Below are positions 54,863 through 64,000 of a stretch of 64,000 bases of DNA, piece by piece (the first letter of the stretch is position 1; every line of letters starts with the position of its first letter). This DNA comes from an uncultured Rhizobium sp. (GTDB lineage: Bacteria; Pseudomonadota; Alphaproteobacteria; Rhizobiales; Rhizobiaceae). The translations under genes were made by a program, and so were the position numbers. The notes under the pieces were generated by a model. That model searched no databases, was not told the origin of the DNA, and was given only the letters and a program-made list of their open reading frames with translations. Location of the stretch: assembly GCA_945952315.1 (NCBI GenBank), contig CAMFIE010000015.1, forward strand, positions 1 through 64,000. Reading direction: 5' to 3'.

Positions 54863-56047
54863 ATGACCGAGCCGCCCCGCGGATCATCCGAGCCCGTTGA
54901 GGAAATCCACTGGCCATCGCTGGTTGCGGCCATTTCCTCCATTTCGGCGGTTGGCATTGCTATCGGTCTCGGTCTGCCACTGCTCAGCATCATTCTGGAA
55001 AAGCGCGGCATTTCTTCGAGCCTGATCGGCCTCAATTCCGCTATGGCCGGCGTGGCGGCAATGATTGCGGCGCCGCTGACGACCAAGGCCGCCCATTCGC
55101 TGGGTGTTGCCCGCACCATGGTGCTCTCCGTCATTCTTTCCGCGATCAGTGCCATGGGCTTTTATTATGCCTATGCCTTCTGGATGTGGTTTCCGCTGCG
55201 CATCGTCTTTCATGGCGCCACAACGGCACTCTTCATTCTTTCGGAATTCTGGATCAATGTGGCCTCCCCGCCGCGAAAACGGGGGCTGGTGCTGGGTATC
55301 TATGCCACCGTGCTGTCGCTCGGCTTCGGTGCGGGATCCGCGATTTTTTCCGCGCTGGGCAGCGATGGCCCCCTGCCCTTCGTGGTCGGTGCGATAGCGA
55401 TTCTGCTCGCCGCTATTCCCGTCTATATCGCCCGCGATGAAAGCCCGATCCTCAACGAAGGACCGGAAATGCACTTCCTGCGCTATGTCTTCATCGTTCC
55501 GACGGCAACGGCTGCGGTCTTCGTGTTCGGCGCCGTGGAAGCAGGCGGCCTTTCGATGTTTCCTGTCTATGCCACCCGCGCCGGATTTACCGAATCGCAG
55601 GCCGGGAACCTCCTGACCGTGATGGCGGTGGGCAATGTGCTGTTCCAGATCCCCGTCGGCATGCTTTCCGACAAGATGAAGGACCGGCGCCTGCTTCTCG
55701 TCCTGATGGGTCTGGTTGGCCTCACGGGCGCGGTGCTGATGCCCTGGTTCATGCATGACTGGCGATTGCTGTCGCTTATCCTGCTGGTCTGGGGTGGCAG
55801 TATCGCGGGACTTTACACGGTAGGCCTTTCTCATCTCGGCTCGCGCCTGCAAGGGGCGGATCTGGCCGCCGCCAACGCGGCCTTTGTGTTCTGTTATGCC
55901 ATTGGCACGGTTGCCGGGCCGCAAGTGATCGGCTCCACCATCGATGCCACCGGCAATGACGGTTTTGCCTGGGCAATTGCGTTTTTCTTTGGCGTCTATG
56001 TGCTGTTTGGCGGCATACGTCTGTTGTTCAAGCCAAAGAGGGCTTGA
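54863..56047 (+). CDS. MFS transporter
   Basis: A 394-residue carrier with 12 predicted membrane helices in two halves. The inter-helix 2-3 loop (TTKAAHSLGVARTM) and the mid-point motif DKMKDRRLLLVLMGL fit the major facilitator superfamily. The substrate is unknown, possibly a sugar or drug. GAGGAATGATGC precedes the start. It follows the NUDIX gene by 10 bp, probably in the same operon. Confidence 0.85.
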   Translation: MTEPPRGSSEPVEEIHWPSLVAAISSISAVGIAIGLGLPLLSIILEKRGISSSLIGLNSAMAGVAAMIAAPLTTKAAHSLGVARTMVLSVILSAISAMGFYYAYAFWMWFPLRIVFHGATTALFILSEFWINVASPPRKRGLVLGIYATVLSLGFGAGSAIFSALGSDGPLPFVVGAIAILLAAIPVYIARDESPILNEGPEMHFLRYVFIVPTATAAVFVFGAVEAGGLSMFPVYATRAGFTESQAGNLLTVMAVGNVLFQIPVGMLSDKMKDRRLLLVLMGLVGLTGAVLMPWFMHDWRLLSLILLVWGGSIAGLYTVGLSHLGSRLQGADLAAANAAFVFCYAIGTVAGPQVIGSTIDATGNDGFAWAIAFFFGVYVLFGGIRLLFKPKRA

Positions 56048-56144
56048 CTTTTCGGGCGCGATTTGTAGTTTCGCGCCAAGTTTGCCGGGGACCCCCGTTT
56101 CAAGGTCGTCCACGGCTTCATTTGTTTAAAAAGGCAGGACGACC

Positions 56145-56312
56145 ATGGCAAAGGCCACGACCATCAAGATCAAGCTGCTGTCCACCGCTGACACCGGCTT
56201 CTTCTACGTAACCACCAAGAACAGCCGTACCATGACGGACAAGATGACCAAGACCAAGTATGATCCGGTCGTCAAGAAGCACGTGGAATTCAAGGAAACC
56301 AAGATCAAGTAA
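56145..56312 (+). CDS. rpmG: 50S ribosomal protein L33
   Basis: A 55-residue protein: [20 protein letters not shown], then [20 protein letters not shown] and a Lys-rich end (KETKIK). It is the Cys-free L33 form, which does not need zinc. GGCAGGACGACC provides the ribosome binding region. A strong terminator follows 23 bp later. Confidence 0.95.
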   Translation: MAKATTIKIKLLSTADTGFFYVTTKNSRTMTDKMTKTKYDPVVKKHVEFKETKIK

Positions 56313-56335
56313 GATCTGCGGTTATCCTTCAAAGG

Positions 56336-56360
56336 AAGCGCCCCTTGCGGGCGCTTTTTT
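56336..56360 (+). terminator. rpmG terminator
   Basis: The stem AAGCGCCC/GGGCGCTT with a CTTGC loop is followed by a T run. Confidence 0.85.
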
Positions 56361-56383
56361 ATTGCCTGCGATTCCGGTCACGA

Positions 56384-56530
56384 CAAAAAGAAAACGCCGC
56401 TTCCCGTTTTACACGGAAAGCGGCGTTTTCAATCGGGGGCCGATCAGCAGCATGCGGTACGAGGAACCGCGTTTGTTGCTAACCGATCGGCCAACCCCAC
56501 GATCCAGGAGATGCGGCGGACCTGAGCATC
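56384..56530 (-). ncRNA. Candidate structured small RNA
   Basis: Minus-strand transcript inferred from structure. A 13-bp perfect hairpin (56390-56402 with 56418-56430) followed by a T run on that strand is a strong terminator. Just upstream, GGCCGATC (56438-56445) pairs with GATCGGCC (56485-56492), enclosing AGCA/TGCT and GCGGT/ACCGC stems. No protein can be read here. I cannot name the RNA family, and the 5' end is a guess. Confidence 0.5.
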
Positions 56531-56811
56531 ATGGGGTAACGGTGAACTTCGAAAAGTCCTGTGTCCTTCTGAAACGAAAATGTGCCCTAAAAAATTGGAA
56601 AATCAACCAATTCTTAACGCAAGGGTAGTTTTCATTGTGCATATGGTTAAAATCATGGCTGATTTCCATGAAACCAGACAACAGTTTTCAATAAAAACTA
56701 CTTTGAAGAGCTTTCTGCTCGCGTACCGCGCAAGCTAAACATGAATGCGTGGATTTGGGTTCTAAACGGACAGATTGTGCCGTTTCATGCAAACAAGCAA
56801 AGAGACATGAC

Positions 56812-56848
56812 GGAAAAGGCCCGTCCGAGGTTATCCGGAAGGGCCTTT
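56812..56848 (-). terminator. pleD terminator
   Basis: On the minus strand the stem AAAGGCCC/GGGCCTTT encloses an inner TCCG/CGGA pair and is followed by TTTTCC, 33 bp after the pleD stop. Confidence 0.75.
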
Positions 56849-56880
56849 CAGATGTGCATGCCATCCATTTGGCGTCGCGA

Positions 56881-58242
56881 TCAGGCTGCGGTTGCGACCA
56901 CCTGGTTACGGCCGTTATTCTTGGCGGCATAAAGCGCGGTATCTGCTTGCTTCAGCAATTGCTCGGGCGTTTCTGCACCGGCGAGGTTCGAAGCGATGCC
57001 GATGGATGCGGTAAGCGTGATCGAAGGCCCACCGGGCCGCAGGAAGAATTCGCGGCTTTCGATGGAGACACGCAGGCGTTCGGCGATCACGGTCGCCGCT
57101 TCCGGCGTCGTATCCGGCATTACCACCACGAATTCCTCGCCGCCGAAACGGCAGGCAAGATCTGCACCACGCACACTGGCGCGGATGCGGGCGGCAAATT
57201 CCTTCAGCACCTCGTCACCGGCATCATGGCCATAGGTATCGTTGACGCTCTTGAAGCGGTCTATATCGGTAATGCAGACCGTGAGCGGTCGTCCGCGCGC
57301 GGCGGCACGGTTGAACAGAACCTTGAGGTGATTGTCGAGATGACGGCGGTTGCTGAGCCCCGTCAGCGGATCGGTGACCGCCATTTCGAAGCTCTGCTTC
57401 ACGCTGTTGCGCAAGCGATCATTGTAGCGCTTGCGGCGGATCTGCGTGACGGTGCGGGCCACCAGTTCATTCGGATCGAGCGGACGGATGATATAGTCGT
57501 TCACCCCGAGATCGAGCGCGCGGATCACGAGGTTTTCCTCGCCCTGCTCTGCCATGATCAGAATGAAGCGCGTGCGCTCCAGCGACCGGAGCTGCGAGCA
57601 GAGCCGCAGCGGATCGTAGTCTTCGAGATTGCCGCTGACGATCACGAGATCATAGGCGTGCTCGGCCGCTTCAAACAGGGCCGATTGCGGATCGGCCATG
57701 GCAGCCACTTCGGCGACGGGCTTCAGCGCCTTCACGATGCGTTCCTGCGAGCTTGCGCGCGGATCAACAAGCAGCACCTGCGCGGCCTCTTCCACCCTAC
57801 CCTCGCCCATGCGGCCGAGTTCGTCGAACGGATTGTTGCCACCGGCGCGCACCCGCAATTCATCGCTCAGCGTCTTCAGCCGCAACAGGCTTTTCACACG
57901 CGAGATCAGCTGGAGATCGTTGACAGGCTTTGTCAGAAAATCGTCTGCACCCGCCTTAAGACCGCGCACGCGATCGGAGGGTTGGTCAAGTGCGGTCACC
58001 ATCACCACCGGAATGTGGGAGGTGCGCGGATTGGCCTTCAGCCGCTCGCAGACTTCGAAACCATCCATGCCCGGCATCATGATATCGAGGAGGATCAGGT
58101 CCACCTGCGTCTGTTCGCAAATTGCCAGTGCCTGAAATCCGTCGCCGGCCGTCAGCACTTCGAAATATTCCGCCAGCAGGCGCCCTTCGAGCACCTTCAC
58201 GTTGGCCGGGATGTCATCAACGACGAGAATTCGCGCAGTCAT
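56881..58242 (-). CDS. pleD: Diguanylate cyclase response regulator PleD
   Basis: A 453-residue REC-REC'-GGDEF protein. The first receiver has the phosphoacceptor Asp in LILLDIMMPGMDGFE; the second receiver-like domain (about 150-270) is degenerate. The cyclase domain has the active loop FGGEEF, and the inhibitory RGAD site precedes it with the correct spacing. It makes c-di-GMP when phosphorylated and directs polar development. It follows divK in one operon, 16 bp away. Confidence 0.96.
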   Translation of the reverse strand: MTARILVVDDIPANVKVLEGRLLAEYFEVLTAGDGFQALAICEQTQVDLILLDIMMPGMDGFEVCERLKANPRTSHIPVVMVTALDQPSDRVRGLKAGADDFLTKPVNDLQLISRVKSLLRLKTLSDELRVRAGGNNPFDELGRMGEGRVEEAAQVLLVDPRASSQERIVKALKPVAEVAAMADPQSALFEAAEHAYDLVIVSGNLEDYDPLRLCSQLRSLERTRFILIMAEQGEENLVIRALDLGVNDYIIRPLDPNELVARTVTQIRRKRYNDRLRNSVKQSFEMAVTDPLTGLSNRRHLDNHLKVLFNRAAARGRPLTVCITDIDRFKSVNDTYGHDAGDEVLKEFAARIRASVRGADLACRFGGEEFVVVMPDTTPEAATVIAERLRVSIESREFFLRPGGPSITLTASIGIASNLAGAETPEQLLKQADTALYAAKNNGRNQVVATAA

Positions 58243-58258
58243 TGCCCTACTTCCTGCC

Positions 58259-58630
58259 TCAAGCGTCGCCCAGATAGGTCTTGATTGTTTCTATGAATTT
58301 CGGAACGGAGATCGGCTTCGAGACATAGGCCTCGCAGCCACCCTGGCGGATGCGCTCTTCGTCCCCCTTCATGGCGAATGCCGTTACGGCGATGACCGGA
58401 ATCACATGCAATTCCGCGTCTTCCTTCAGCCATTTCGTCACGTCGAGGCCGGATACTTCCGGCAACTGAATGTCCATCAGAATGAGGTCCGGCTTGTACT
58501 TGCGGGCAAGATCAAGCGCTTCAAGACCGTTGCGGGTCTGAATCGTCGTGTAACCGGAGGCTTCGATGAGGTCGCGAAAGAGCTTCATATTCAGCTCATT
58601 GTCCTCTACTATCATAACCTGCTTCGGCAT
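58259..58630 (-). CDS. divK: Single-domain response regulator DivK
   Basis: A 123-residue receiver. It begins [20 protein letters not shown], has the phosphoacceptor Asp in [16 protein letters not shown] and the Lys in YVSKPISV. In alphaproteobacteria it sits between PleC/DivJ kinases and DivL/CckA, controlling CtrA. It is the first gene of divK-pleD. Confidence 0.96.
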   Translation of the reverse strand: MPKQVMIVEDNELNMKLFRDLIEASGYTTIQTRNGLEALDLARKYKPDLILMDIQLPEVSGLDVTKWLKEDAELHVIPVIAVTAFAMKGDEERIRQGGCEAYVSKPISVPKFIETIKTYLGDA

Positions 58631-58756
58631 TGTCTCGCCTGTCCTCATCGTCCAGTTTCAGCGGGCATTCATGCCCGGTCTCACGGAATACGCATCTGGT
58701 ATTCCATCTGAACGCTAGACTGATTTAGTTTAGAAATAGGTAATCGCATCACAAAA

Positions 58757-59056
58757 ATGCAGTCCGTTCCCAAAATAGAAAAGATCGCGCCAGACGAAAT
58801 GGCGATTGCAATACTCGGCTGGCTTGCCGGTAAGCCGGAACTGCTTTCGCGATTCCTGGCGCTTACCGGGCTTGGCCCGAATGACCTGCGGCACCAGATG
58901 GGCGATTCCGGTTTTCAGGCAGGGCTTCTCGATTTCATCATGCAGCACGAGCCAAGCCTGATCGAGTTCTGCACGGCCAGTGGCTACAAACCCGAACAGG
59001 TGGCCGCCACCTGGGCGAAGGTTTCCGGCCCTGGCCTCGATTCGGGGGAATACTGA
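58757..59056 (+). CDS. DUF3572 protein
   Basis: A 99-residue helical protein with the DUF3572 signature (ALTGLGPNDLRHQMGDSGFQ, then LLDFIMQHEPSLIEFCTASG). Found next to divK in many rhizobia; function unknown. It is divergent from divK and ends directly before the next start. Confidence 0.88.
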   Translation: MQSVPKIEKIAPDEMAIAILGWLAGKPELLSRFLALTGLGPNDLRHQMGDSGFQAGLLDFIMQHEPSLIEFCTASGYKPEQVAATWAKVSGPGLDSGEY

Positions 59057-59698
59057 ATGTCTGCCCTGCCCGATCTCGATCATATCCGCCTGTCGGACCG
59101 GCCATTGGTGGTGTGCGATGTGGATGACGTGGTGCTCCAGTTCCTGGCACCGTTCGAAGCCTACCTTGCCGCGGAAGGTGCGCGCCTTTTGCCTCGCTCC
59201 TTCCGCCTGCATGGCAACATCATTTCGCTGACATCGAACGAGGCACTGGAAGACCAGCGGGTTTCAGATCTGCTGGAAACCTTCTTCGAGGCGCAGGAGC
59301 GCTGGCAGACACCTTTCGCGCAGGCGGTTGAAACCCTGCACGCAGTGGAGCGGCAGGCGGATGTGGTGTTTCTGACTGCCATGCCGCCGCGCTTTGCCGC
59401 CCAGCGCAGGCGCCTTCTCGATGCGTTGCATCTGACCTTTCCGATGGTCGCGACGGAAACGCCAAAGGGGCCGGTGGTTCACGCCATCCACCAGACGCGG
59501 CCACTCCCCATCGCCTTTATCGATGATATGGCCCATAATCTTCATTCCGTAGGCGAGCATGTGGAAGATTGTCTTCTGATCCATATGATGCCGGACTCCG
59601 AAATCCATCGGCATGCGCCAAAGCCCGGAGAGCATGTGGCCCGCGCGCTCGACTGGCCGCATGCGGGCACGTTGCTTGCGCGCCATTTTACCCCGTGA
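59057..59698 (+). CDS. HAD-like hydrolase
   Basis: A 213-residue protein. The first HAD motif is VVCDVDDVVLQF, with DxD present, and the last is IAFIDDMAHNLHSV. The cap region is helical. The substrate is unknown. The gene starts at the base after the DUF3572 stop codon, so it is translated with it. Confidence 0.8.
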   Translation: MSALPDLDHIRLSDRPLVVCDVDDVVLQFLAPFEAYLAAEGARLLPRSFRLHGNIISLTSNEALEDQRVSDLLETFFEAQERWQTPFAQAVETLHAVERQADVVFLTAMPPRFAAQRRRLLDALHLTFPMVATETPKGPVVHAIHQTRPLPIAFIDDMAHNLHSVGEHVEDCLLIHMMPDSEIHRHAPKPGEHVARALDWPHAGTLLARHFTP

Positions 59699-59773
59699 GA
59701 CAAACGCAAGTTACCGGTGAATGATCCCGCGCCGCCGCTTGTTTCGATGCAAGCGGGGCGCTAGGGTGGCGAT

Positions 59774-59788
59774 GTTCAACTTATGTTC
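59774..59788 (+). promoter_or_regulatory. LexA (SOS) box before dinB
   Basis: GTTC-AACTTAT-GTTC is an exact match to the alphaproteobacterial LexA site GTTC-N7-GTTC and ends 5 bp before the dinB start. LexA bound there should block dinB until DNA damage. Confidence 0.85.
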
Positions 59789-59793
59789 ACGCC

Positions 59794-61104
59794 ATGACCG
59801 CCGCCGCGCCGCCAAAAGATCCGCCCGCCTTCTGCCGGGATTGCCTGCGCCCGGCACGGGTCGGCATGCGCCGATGCACGGCCTGCGGCAGCCCGCGCAT
59901 CGTCAGCCATCCGGAACTCGATCAGCTGACCGTTGCCCATATCGACTGCGATGCCTTTTATGCCTCGGTGGAAAAGCGCGACAACCCGGAGCTTGCCGAC
60001 AAGCCGGTGATCATCGGCGGCGGCAAGCGGGGCGTTGTCTCGACCGCCTGCTATGTGGCCCGCATCCATGGCGTTCGCTCGGCCATGCCGATGTTCAAGG
60101 CGCTGGAGGCCTGCCCGCAGGCGGTCGTCATCCGCCCCGACATGGAGAAATATTCCCGTGTCGGCAAGGAAATCCGCACCATGATGCAGGACCTGACACC
60201 GCTGGTGCAGCCGCTTTCCATTGACGAGGCGTTTCTGGACCTGAGCGGAACCGAGCGCCTGCATCATGAAAGCCCGGCCCGCGTGCTGGCCCGCTTTGCC
60301 CGACGGGTGGAAAAGGAGGTGGGCATCACGGTTTCGGTCGGCCTGTCCTATTGCAAGTTCCTAGCCAAGGTCGCCTCGGACCTCCAGAAGCCGCGCGGTT
60401 TTTCCGTGATCGGGGAAGCCGAGGCACTCGAATTTCTGGCGACCCGCCCCGTCACCACGATCTGGGGTGTCGGCAAGGCCTTTGCCGCGACACTGGAGCG
60501 TGACGGGATTACGCTGATCGGTCAGCTGCAGCAGATGGACGAGGCCGATCTGATGCGGCGCTATGGGGTGATGGGCCAGCGTCTGGCCCGGCTTTCGCGT
60601 GGGATTGACGACCGCGAGGTTCACGCCAATGACGAGGCAAAGAGCGTCTCTGCCGAAACCACCTTCTTTGATGACCTGTGGCGCGAGGAGGATCTGGTGC
60701 CGATCCTGCGCGCGCTTTCGGAAAAGGTTGCCTGGCGACTGAAGAAAACCGGCACGGCAGGGCAAACCGTCGTGCTGAAGCTGAAAACGGCAGATTTCAA
60801 GAGCCGCACGCGTAACCGCCGTCTGGAAGACCCGACGCAGCTCGCCGACCGGATTTTCCGCACCGGCCTTGGCCTGCTCGAGAAGGAGGTGGATGGCACC
60901 CGTTTCCGGTTGATCGGCATCGGCGTCAGCGATCTTTCCGATCCGGAACGGGCAGACCCGCCGGATCTGGTCGATCCGGCCGCGGCAAGGCGGGCGGCGG
61001 CTGAAGCCGCCATGGATCGCCTGCGCGACAAGTTTGGCAAGGGTACGGTCGAGACCGGCTATACCTTCGGTACCCAGCGCCGCAAGGATCCGCCAAAACC
61101 GTAA
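59794..61104 (+). CDS. dinB: DNA polymerase IV with N-terminal zinc ribbon
   Basis: A 436-residue Y-family translesion polymerase. An N-terminal C14xxC17...C28xxC31 zinc ribbon precedes the palm ([14 protein letters not shown] and [12 protein letters not shown] with the catalytic acids), helix-hairpin-helix ([20 protein letters not shown]) and little finger domains. The C-terminus lacks an obvious consensus clamp-binding QxxL[FL] motif. The zinc ribbon is not in E. coli DinB. LexA control is expected from the adjacent box. Confidence 0.93.
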   Translation: MTAAAPPKDPPAFCRDCLRPARVGMRRCTACGSPRIVSHPELDQLTVAHIDCDAFYASVEKRDNPELADKPVIIGGGKRGVVSTACYVARIHGVRSAMPMFKALEACPQAVVIRPDMEKYSRVGKEIRTMMQDLTPLVQPLSIDEAFLDLSGTERLHHESPARVLARFARRVEKEVGITVSVGLSYCKFLAKVASDLQKPRGFSVIGEAEALEFLATRPVTTIWGVGKAFAATLERDGITLIGQLQQMDEADLMRRYGVMGQRLARLSRGIDDREVHANDEAKSVSAETTFFDDLWREEDLVPILRALSEKVAWRLKKTGTAGQTVVLKLKTADFKSRTRNRRLEDPTQLADRIFRTGLGLLEKEVDGTRFRLIGIGVSDLSDPERADPPDLVDPAAARRAAAEAAMDRLRDKFGKGTVETGYTFGTQRRKDPPKP

Positions 61105-61246
61105 CGTGTGGTTATTTCCCGCTCTTGCAAAATCATTCTTAAGACTCCTCTGCCAAGTTCATTCAATATTGCCGGAAGTTCCACCCGTGTTGTTGGGCAG
61201 AAGCCGGTGATGAACGTCTGTTTGTATTGCGTTGGACGGTCAGTAA

Positions 61247-62473
61247 ATGTTTGTACGTGTGGCTCTGGGGCTCTCAACCGCCCTTGTCTTGGCCGTGCCG
61301 GCGCTTGCCGGATCGGCCCGCTCCCTCTCCATCTTCGTATCGCGGGATACGCAGCAGCTCGCCGTCTTTGACGGTGACCAGATCGTCGCGACCTCGAATG
61401 TCTCCACCGGAAAGCCGGGGCATTCCACGCCAACCGGTATCTTCACGGTGATCGAGAAGCAGGTTTATCACGAATCCAATCTCTATTCGTCGGCGCCGAT
61501 GCCCTTCATGCAGCGCATCACCTGGTCTGGTGTGGCTCTGCACGAATCCAACTCCGTGCCGCGTCATCCTGCCTCTCATGGCTGCGTGCGCCTGCCGCAC
61601 AAATTCGCAAAAACGCTGTATGGCATGACGGAAATGGGCATACCGGTGGTGATCGCAGACGAGGAGCTTTCGCCGTCGCTGGTCACCCATCCACTTCTGT
61701 TTCGGCCGCTCAGCCCGAAAGACCCGGCCGGACTGCTTTCCGATGCCAAGCTTCGCCTTGCGCCGATTTCCGACTTTCTGACACCAACCGAGGTGGCGTT
61801 GAATGATGCCGCCCCGCCGGTGAAGGAAGAGGCGGAAGAGAACCGAAAGGGTCTGCGCATCCTGATTACCCGTCGCGGACAGGGTGAGGACATCAGGGAT
61901 ATCCAGATTGTTCTCGCAAGCCTCGGCTATGACGTGGGTGAACCGGACGGGCAGCTCGGGCGCCGGACCATTGCCGCCGTCAATGCCTTCAAGCTGACGC
62001 GCGATCTTCCGGTGAAAGGCCCGCTGCTCACGGATGCCATCGAGGATGAAATCTTCAAGGCCGGCGGCAGGCAGCGACCACCGCTCGGGCACATCTTCGT
62101 ACGACGCGATTTCAAACCGCTGTTCGATTCACCGATCACGCTCAAAAATCCGGAAAAGGCACTCGGCACCCATTTCCTGCAGCTGAAGGAGATGGATGCG
62201 GCTCTTGGTCTGGCAGACTGGTATGGAGTGACCATGTCGGACGGGCTGACAAAGGCGCAGCGAACCCGCTTCGGCATTACCAGCAAGGAGCCGGAAACAC
62301 TCTCCGGTGTGATGGACCGCATTCAGCTGCCGGAAGAAATCCGCAACCGCATCGAGGCGTCGTTGACGGTTGGTTCTACCATTACCATCACCGATACGGG
62401 GCTGGGCACCGAAACCGGCAAGGAAGGCACGGACTTCATCACGCTCACCAATCCGCCCGGCAAGGACGGCTGA
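61247..62473 (+). CDS. L,D-transpeptidase (YkuD family)
   Basis: A 408-residue periplasmic enzyme that forms 3-3 cross-links in peptidoglycan or attaches proteins. A signal peptide (to about residue 22, ALAG) leads to the YkuD domain with the catalytic His and Cys in HPASHGCVRLPHKFAKTLYG. A peptidoglycan-binding-like region (about 205-265, DIRDIQIVLASLGYDVGEPD) and a C-terminal region of unknown fold follow. L,D-transpeptidases are prominent in polar-growing rhizobia. Confidence 0.9.
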   Translation: MFVRVALGLSTALVLAVPALAGSARSLSIFVSRDTQQLAVFDGDQIVATSNVSTGKPGHSTPTGIFTVIEKQVYHESNLYSSAPMPFMQRITWSGVALHESNSVPRHPASHGCVRLPHKFAKTLYGMTEMGIPVVIADEELSPSLVTHPLLFRPLSPKDPAGLLSDAKLRLAPISDFLTPTEVALNDAAPPVKEEAEENRKGLRILITRRGQGEDIRDIQIVLASLGYDVGEPDGQLGRRTIAAVNAFKLTRDLPVKGPLLTDAIEDEIFKAGGRQRPPLGHIFVRRDFKPLFDSPITLKNPEKALGTHFLQLKEMDAALGLADWYGVTMSDGLTKAQRTRFGITSKEPETLSGVMDRIQLPEEIRNRIEASLTVGSTITITDTGLGTETGKEGTDFITLTNPPGKDG

Positions 62474-62560
62474 GCGTCTCCTGAGATTTTGATTCAAGCC
62501 CTTGCGAAACCGATTCCGCTTATGCCTGCAAGCATTTGATACGGAATCGATTTCCGGAGG

Positions 62561-64000
62561 TTATACCAGCTCCACATCGACCACACCGGGCGCCGTGCGC
62601 ATGGCGGCGGCGATTTCCGGCGAGATCCGGTATTTCTCCGAAAGCTCCACCTCGATCTCCCGCTGACCATCATCCTTGATCACCACGAAGGAGACGAGCC
62701 CGTCACCCTTGGCGTTGAGATGGGTGGCGAGCGTCTTGAGCGGGCCACTGTCGCGCAGGTAGATGCGCAGCGCCTTCTGCATCTGGACGGACTTCTCTTC
62801 CAGCGACTGGGCCGTCTGGATGCGAAGACCGATGCCTTCCGGTCGCTCTTCCGCCTGCACGGTGATCACCAGCGATTTGCCGGGCTCCAGCAGGTCGCGA
62901 TAGGTGTTCAACCCTTCGGAAAACAGCACCGCCTCGAACTGGCCGGAACTGTCTGAAAAGGCGACGATACCCATCTTGTTGCCGGTGCGCGTCTTGCGCT
63001 CCTGCCGCGAGGTGACGGTGCCCGCAAGCCGGCCGGAAGACGCGCCCTTTTTGACCGCAGCAGAGAAATCCGCGAAACTCTGCACCCGCATCTTGGCGAG
63101 CGTAGCGTGATAGGCATCGAGCGGATGGGCCGAGAGATAGAAGCCCAGCACCTGAAACTCGCGGTGCAGTTTCTCCGACGGCAGCCAGGGCGTGGTGGCC
63201 GGGAAGGTTATCTTTTCTGGCCCCGTTGCCGCCCCGGAACCGAACATGTCCGACTGGCCGCTGACCTTGTTTTCCTGCGCGCGCTGGGCATAGCCGATGA
63301 TCCGGTCAAGACCGGCGATCAGCACCGCCCGGTCCTGCCCGAAGCAATCGAAGGCACCGGCACAGATCAGGCTTTCGAACACGCGGCGATTGATCTGCTT
63401 CGGATCAATCCGCAGGCAGAAATCCTCGATGGAGGCGAAGGGCCGGTCACCCCTCACCTCGACGATATGATCCACCGCATTTTCGCCCACGCCCTTGATG
63501 GCCGCGAGCGCGTAGTAGATCTCGTTCTCGCCGGTATTGAAATGGCGGTAGGAGGTTTGCACTGACGGCGGAATGACCTTGATTCCCAGCCGCTTCGCAT
63601 CCTGCCGGAAGTCGTTGAGCTTGTCGGTATTCGACATATCGTAGGTCATCGACGCGGCGAGGAATTCCACCGGGTAATGCGCCTTCAGATAGGCCGTCTG
63701 ATAGGAAACGATGGCATAGGCGGCCGCATGCGACTTGTTGAAGCCGTAATTCGCGAACTTTGCGAGCAGATCGAAAATGTTGTCGGCCTGCGCCTTGGAG
63801 ACCTTGTTGCGGATCGCGCCTTCCACGAAACGGGCGCGCTGCTTGTCCATCTCTTCCTTGATCTTCTTGCCCATGGCGCGGCGCAGAAGGTCTGCTTCAC
63901 CGAGCGAGTAGCCGGAGAGCACCTGCGCCACCTGCATCACCTGCTCCTGATAGACGATAACGCCCTGCGTTTCCGCCAGCAGATGATCGATCATCGGATG
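62561..64000 (-). CDS. dnaE: DNA polymerase III alpha subunit, C-terminal part (runs off the window)
   Basis: 479 codons of the replicative polymerase's 3' end; the frame continues past 64000. It has the finger-domain block QGVIVYQEQVMQVAQVLSGY, SLGEADLLRRAMGKK, the helix-hairpin-helix (FNTGENEIYYALAAIKGVGE, then NAVDHIVEVRG), and an OB fold (GRLAGTVTSRQERKTRTGNK). The C-terminal tau-binding region ends in VVDVELV. The start codon is outside the window. Confidence 0.95.
   Translation of the reverse strand, partial: HPMIDHLLAETQGVIVYQEQVMQVAQVLSGYSLGEADLLRRAMGKKIKEEMDKQRARFVEGAIRNKVSKAQADNIFDLLAKFANYGFNKSHAAAYAIVSYQTAYLKAHYPVEFLAASMTYDMSNTDKLNDFRQDAKRLGIKVIPPSVQTSYRHFNTGENEIYYALAAIKGVGENAVDHIVEVRGDRPFASIEDFCLRIDPKQINRRVFESLICAGAFDCFGQDRAVLIAGLDRIIGYAQRAQENKVSGQSDMFGSGAATGPEKITFPATTPWLPSEKLHREFQVLGFYLSAHPLDAYHATLAKMRVQSFADFSAAVKKGASSGRLAGTVTSRQERKTRTGNKMGIVAFSDSSGQFEAVLFSEGLNTYRDLLEPGKSLVITVQAEERPEGIGLRIQTAQSLEEKSVQMQKALRIYLRDSGPLKTLATHLNAKGDGLVSFVVIKDDGQREIEVELSEKYRISPEIAAAMRTAPGVVDVELV

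Larger units (their letters stand above)
56313..56880. other. Intergenic region between rpmG and pleD
   Basis: 568 bp holding the rpmG terminator, the candidate small RNA, an AT-rich stretch around 56570-56720 that may contain that RNA's promoter, and the pleD terminator. No protein-coding gene is seen. Confidence 0.6.

Overview
The window is chromosomal DNA of an alphaproteobacterium of the order Hyphomicrobiales (Rhizobiales), most likely a Rhizobiaceae member. The indications are high GC coding sequence, a PleD/DivK cell-cycle pair, DUF2155 and NDUFA12 homologues, an RF2 gene of the bacterial frameshifting type, a DinB preceded by the alphaproteobacterial SOS box GTTC-N7-GTTC, and gene orders (aroQ-accB-accC-aat, gatC-gatA, pyrB-pyrC-plsY-dprA, topA-rnr) that I know from rhizobia. 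The genus cannot be fixed from the sequence alone.

Layout. 1-6.1 kb: tRNA-Gly and tRNA-Tyr (minus), rlmB, a short PhnA-like gene, a DMT exporter, a large membrane CHASE-PAS-GGDEF-EAL protein and an orphan Flp pilin. 6.37-18.33 kb: an 11.9-kb integrated element bounded by a 46-bp duplication of the 3' half of tRNA-Thr(UGU). 18.3-33.8 kb: NAD kinase, RNase E, cell-wall amidase, PBP1A, prfB with its +1 frameshift, a DsbA-like thiol protein, aroQ, accBC, aat, DUF2155 and NDUFA12. 33.9-43.9 kb: acetyltransferases, gatB, gatCA, a metallo-hydrolase, ruvX, small membrane proteins, TetR and an AidB-like flavoprotein. 44.1-56.3 kb: pyrB-pyrC'-plsY-dprA, then topA-rnr-DUF983-NUDIX-MFS-rpmG. 56.3-64 kb: a candidate structured small RNA, pleD-divK, DUF3572 and a HAD-like gene, SOS-linked dinB, an L,D-transpeptidase and the 3' part of dnaE.

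The element is the accessory part of the window and the best candidate for something undescribed. Its left half is built like a Gram-negative phage-inducible chromosomal island: tyrosine integrase, AlpA-type regulator, a translationally coupled run of small genes, and a winged-helix replication-type protein whose gene contains three 6-4-6 hairpin iterons. Its right half is a 5.46-kb cassette flanked by exact 88-bp direct repeats. The cassette holds a divergent tape-measure gene, a small HTH (possibly TerS-like) gene, a fused prohead protease-major capsid gene and a head-completion gene. I see no terminase large subunit, portal, tail tube, lysis or baseplate genes. At the right end are a degraded DUF3102 gene next to two palindromes and an AT-richer membrane-protein cargo gene. 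My inference is a capsid-encoding phage satellite that borrows packaging and most tail functions from a helper phage; the 88-bp repeats are candidate packaging sites. A decayed prophage is the main alternative.

The recombination region is also unusual. Between attL and the integrase, AAACA motifs and then TGTTT motifs recur every 10 bp as two facing arrays, and a doubled 11-bp motif is present near both ends, as expected for integrase or directionality-factor arm sites.
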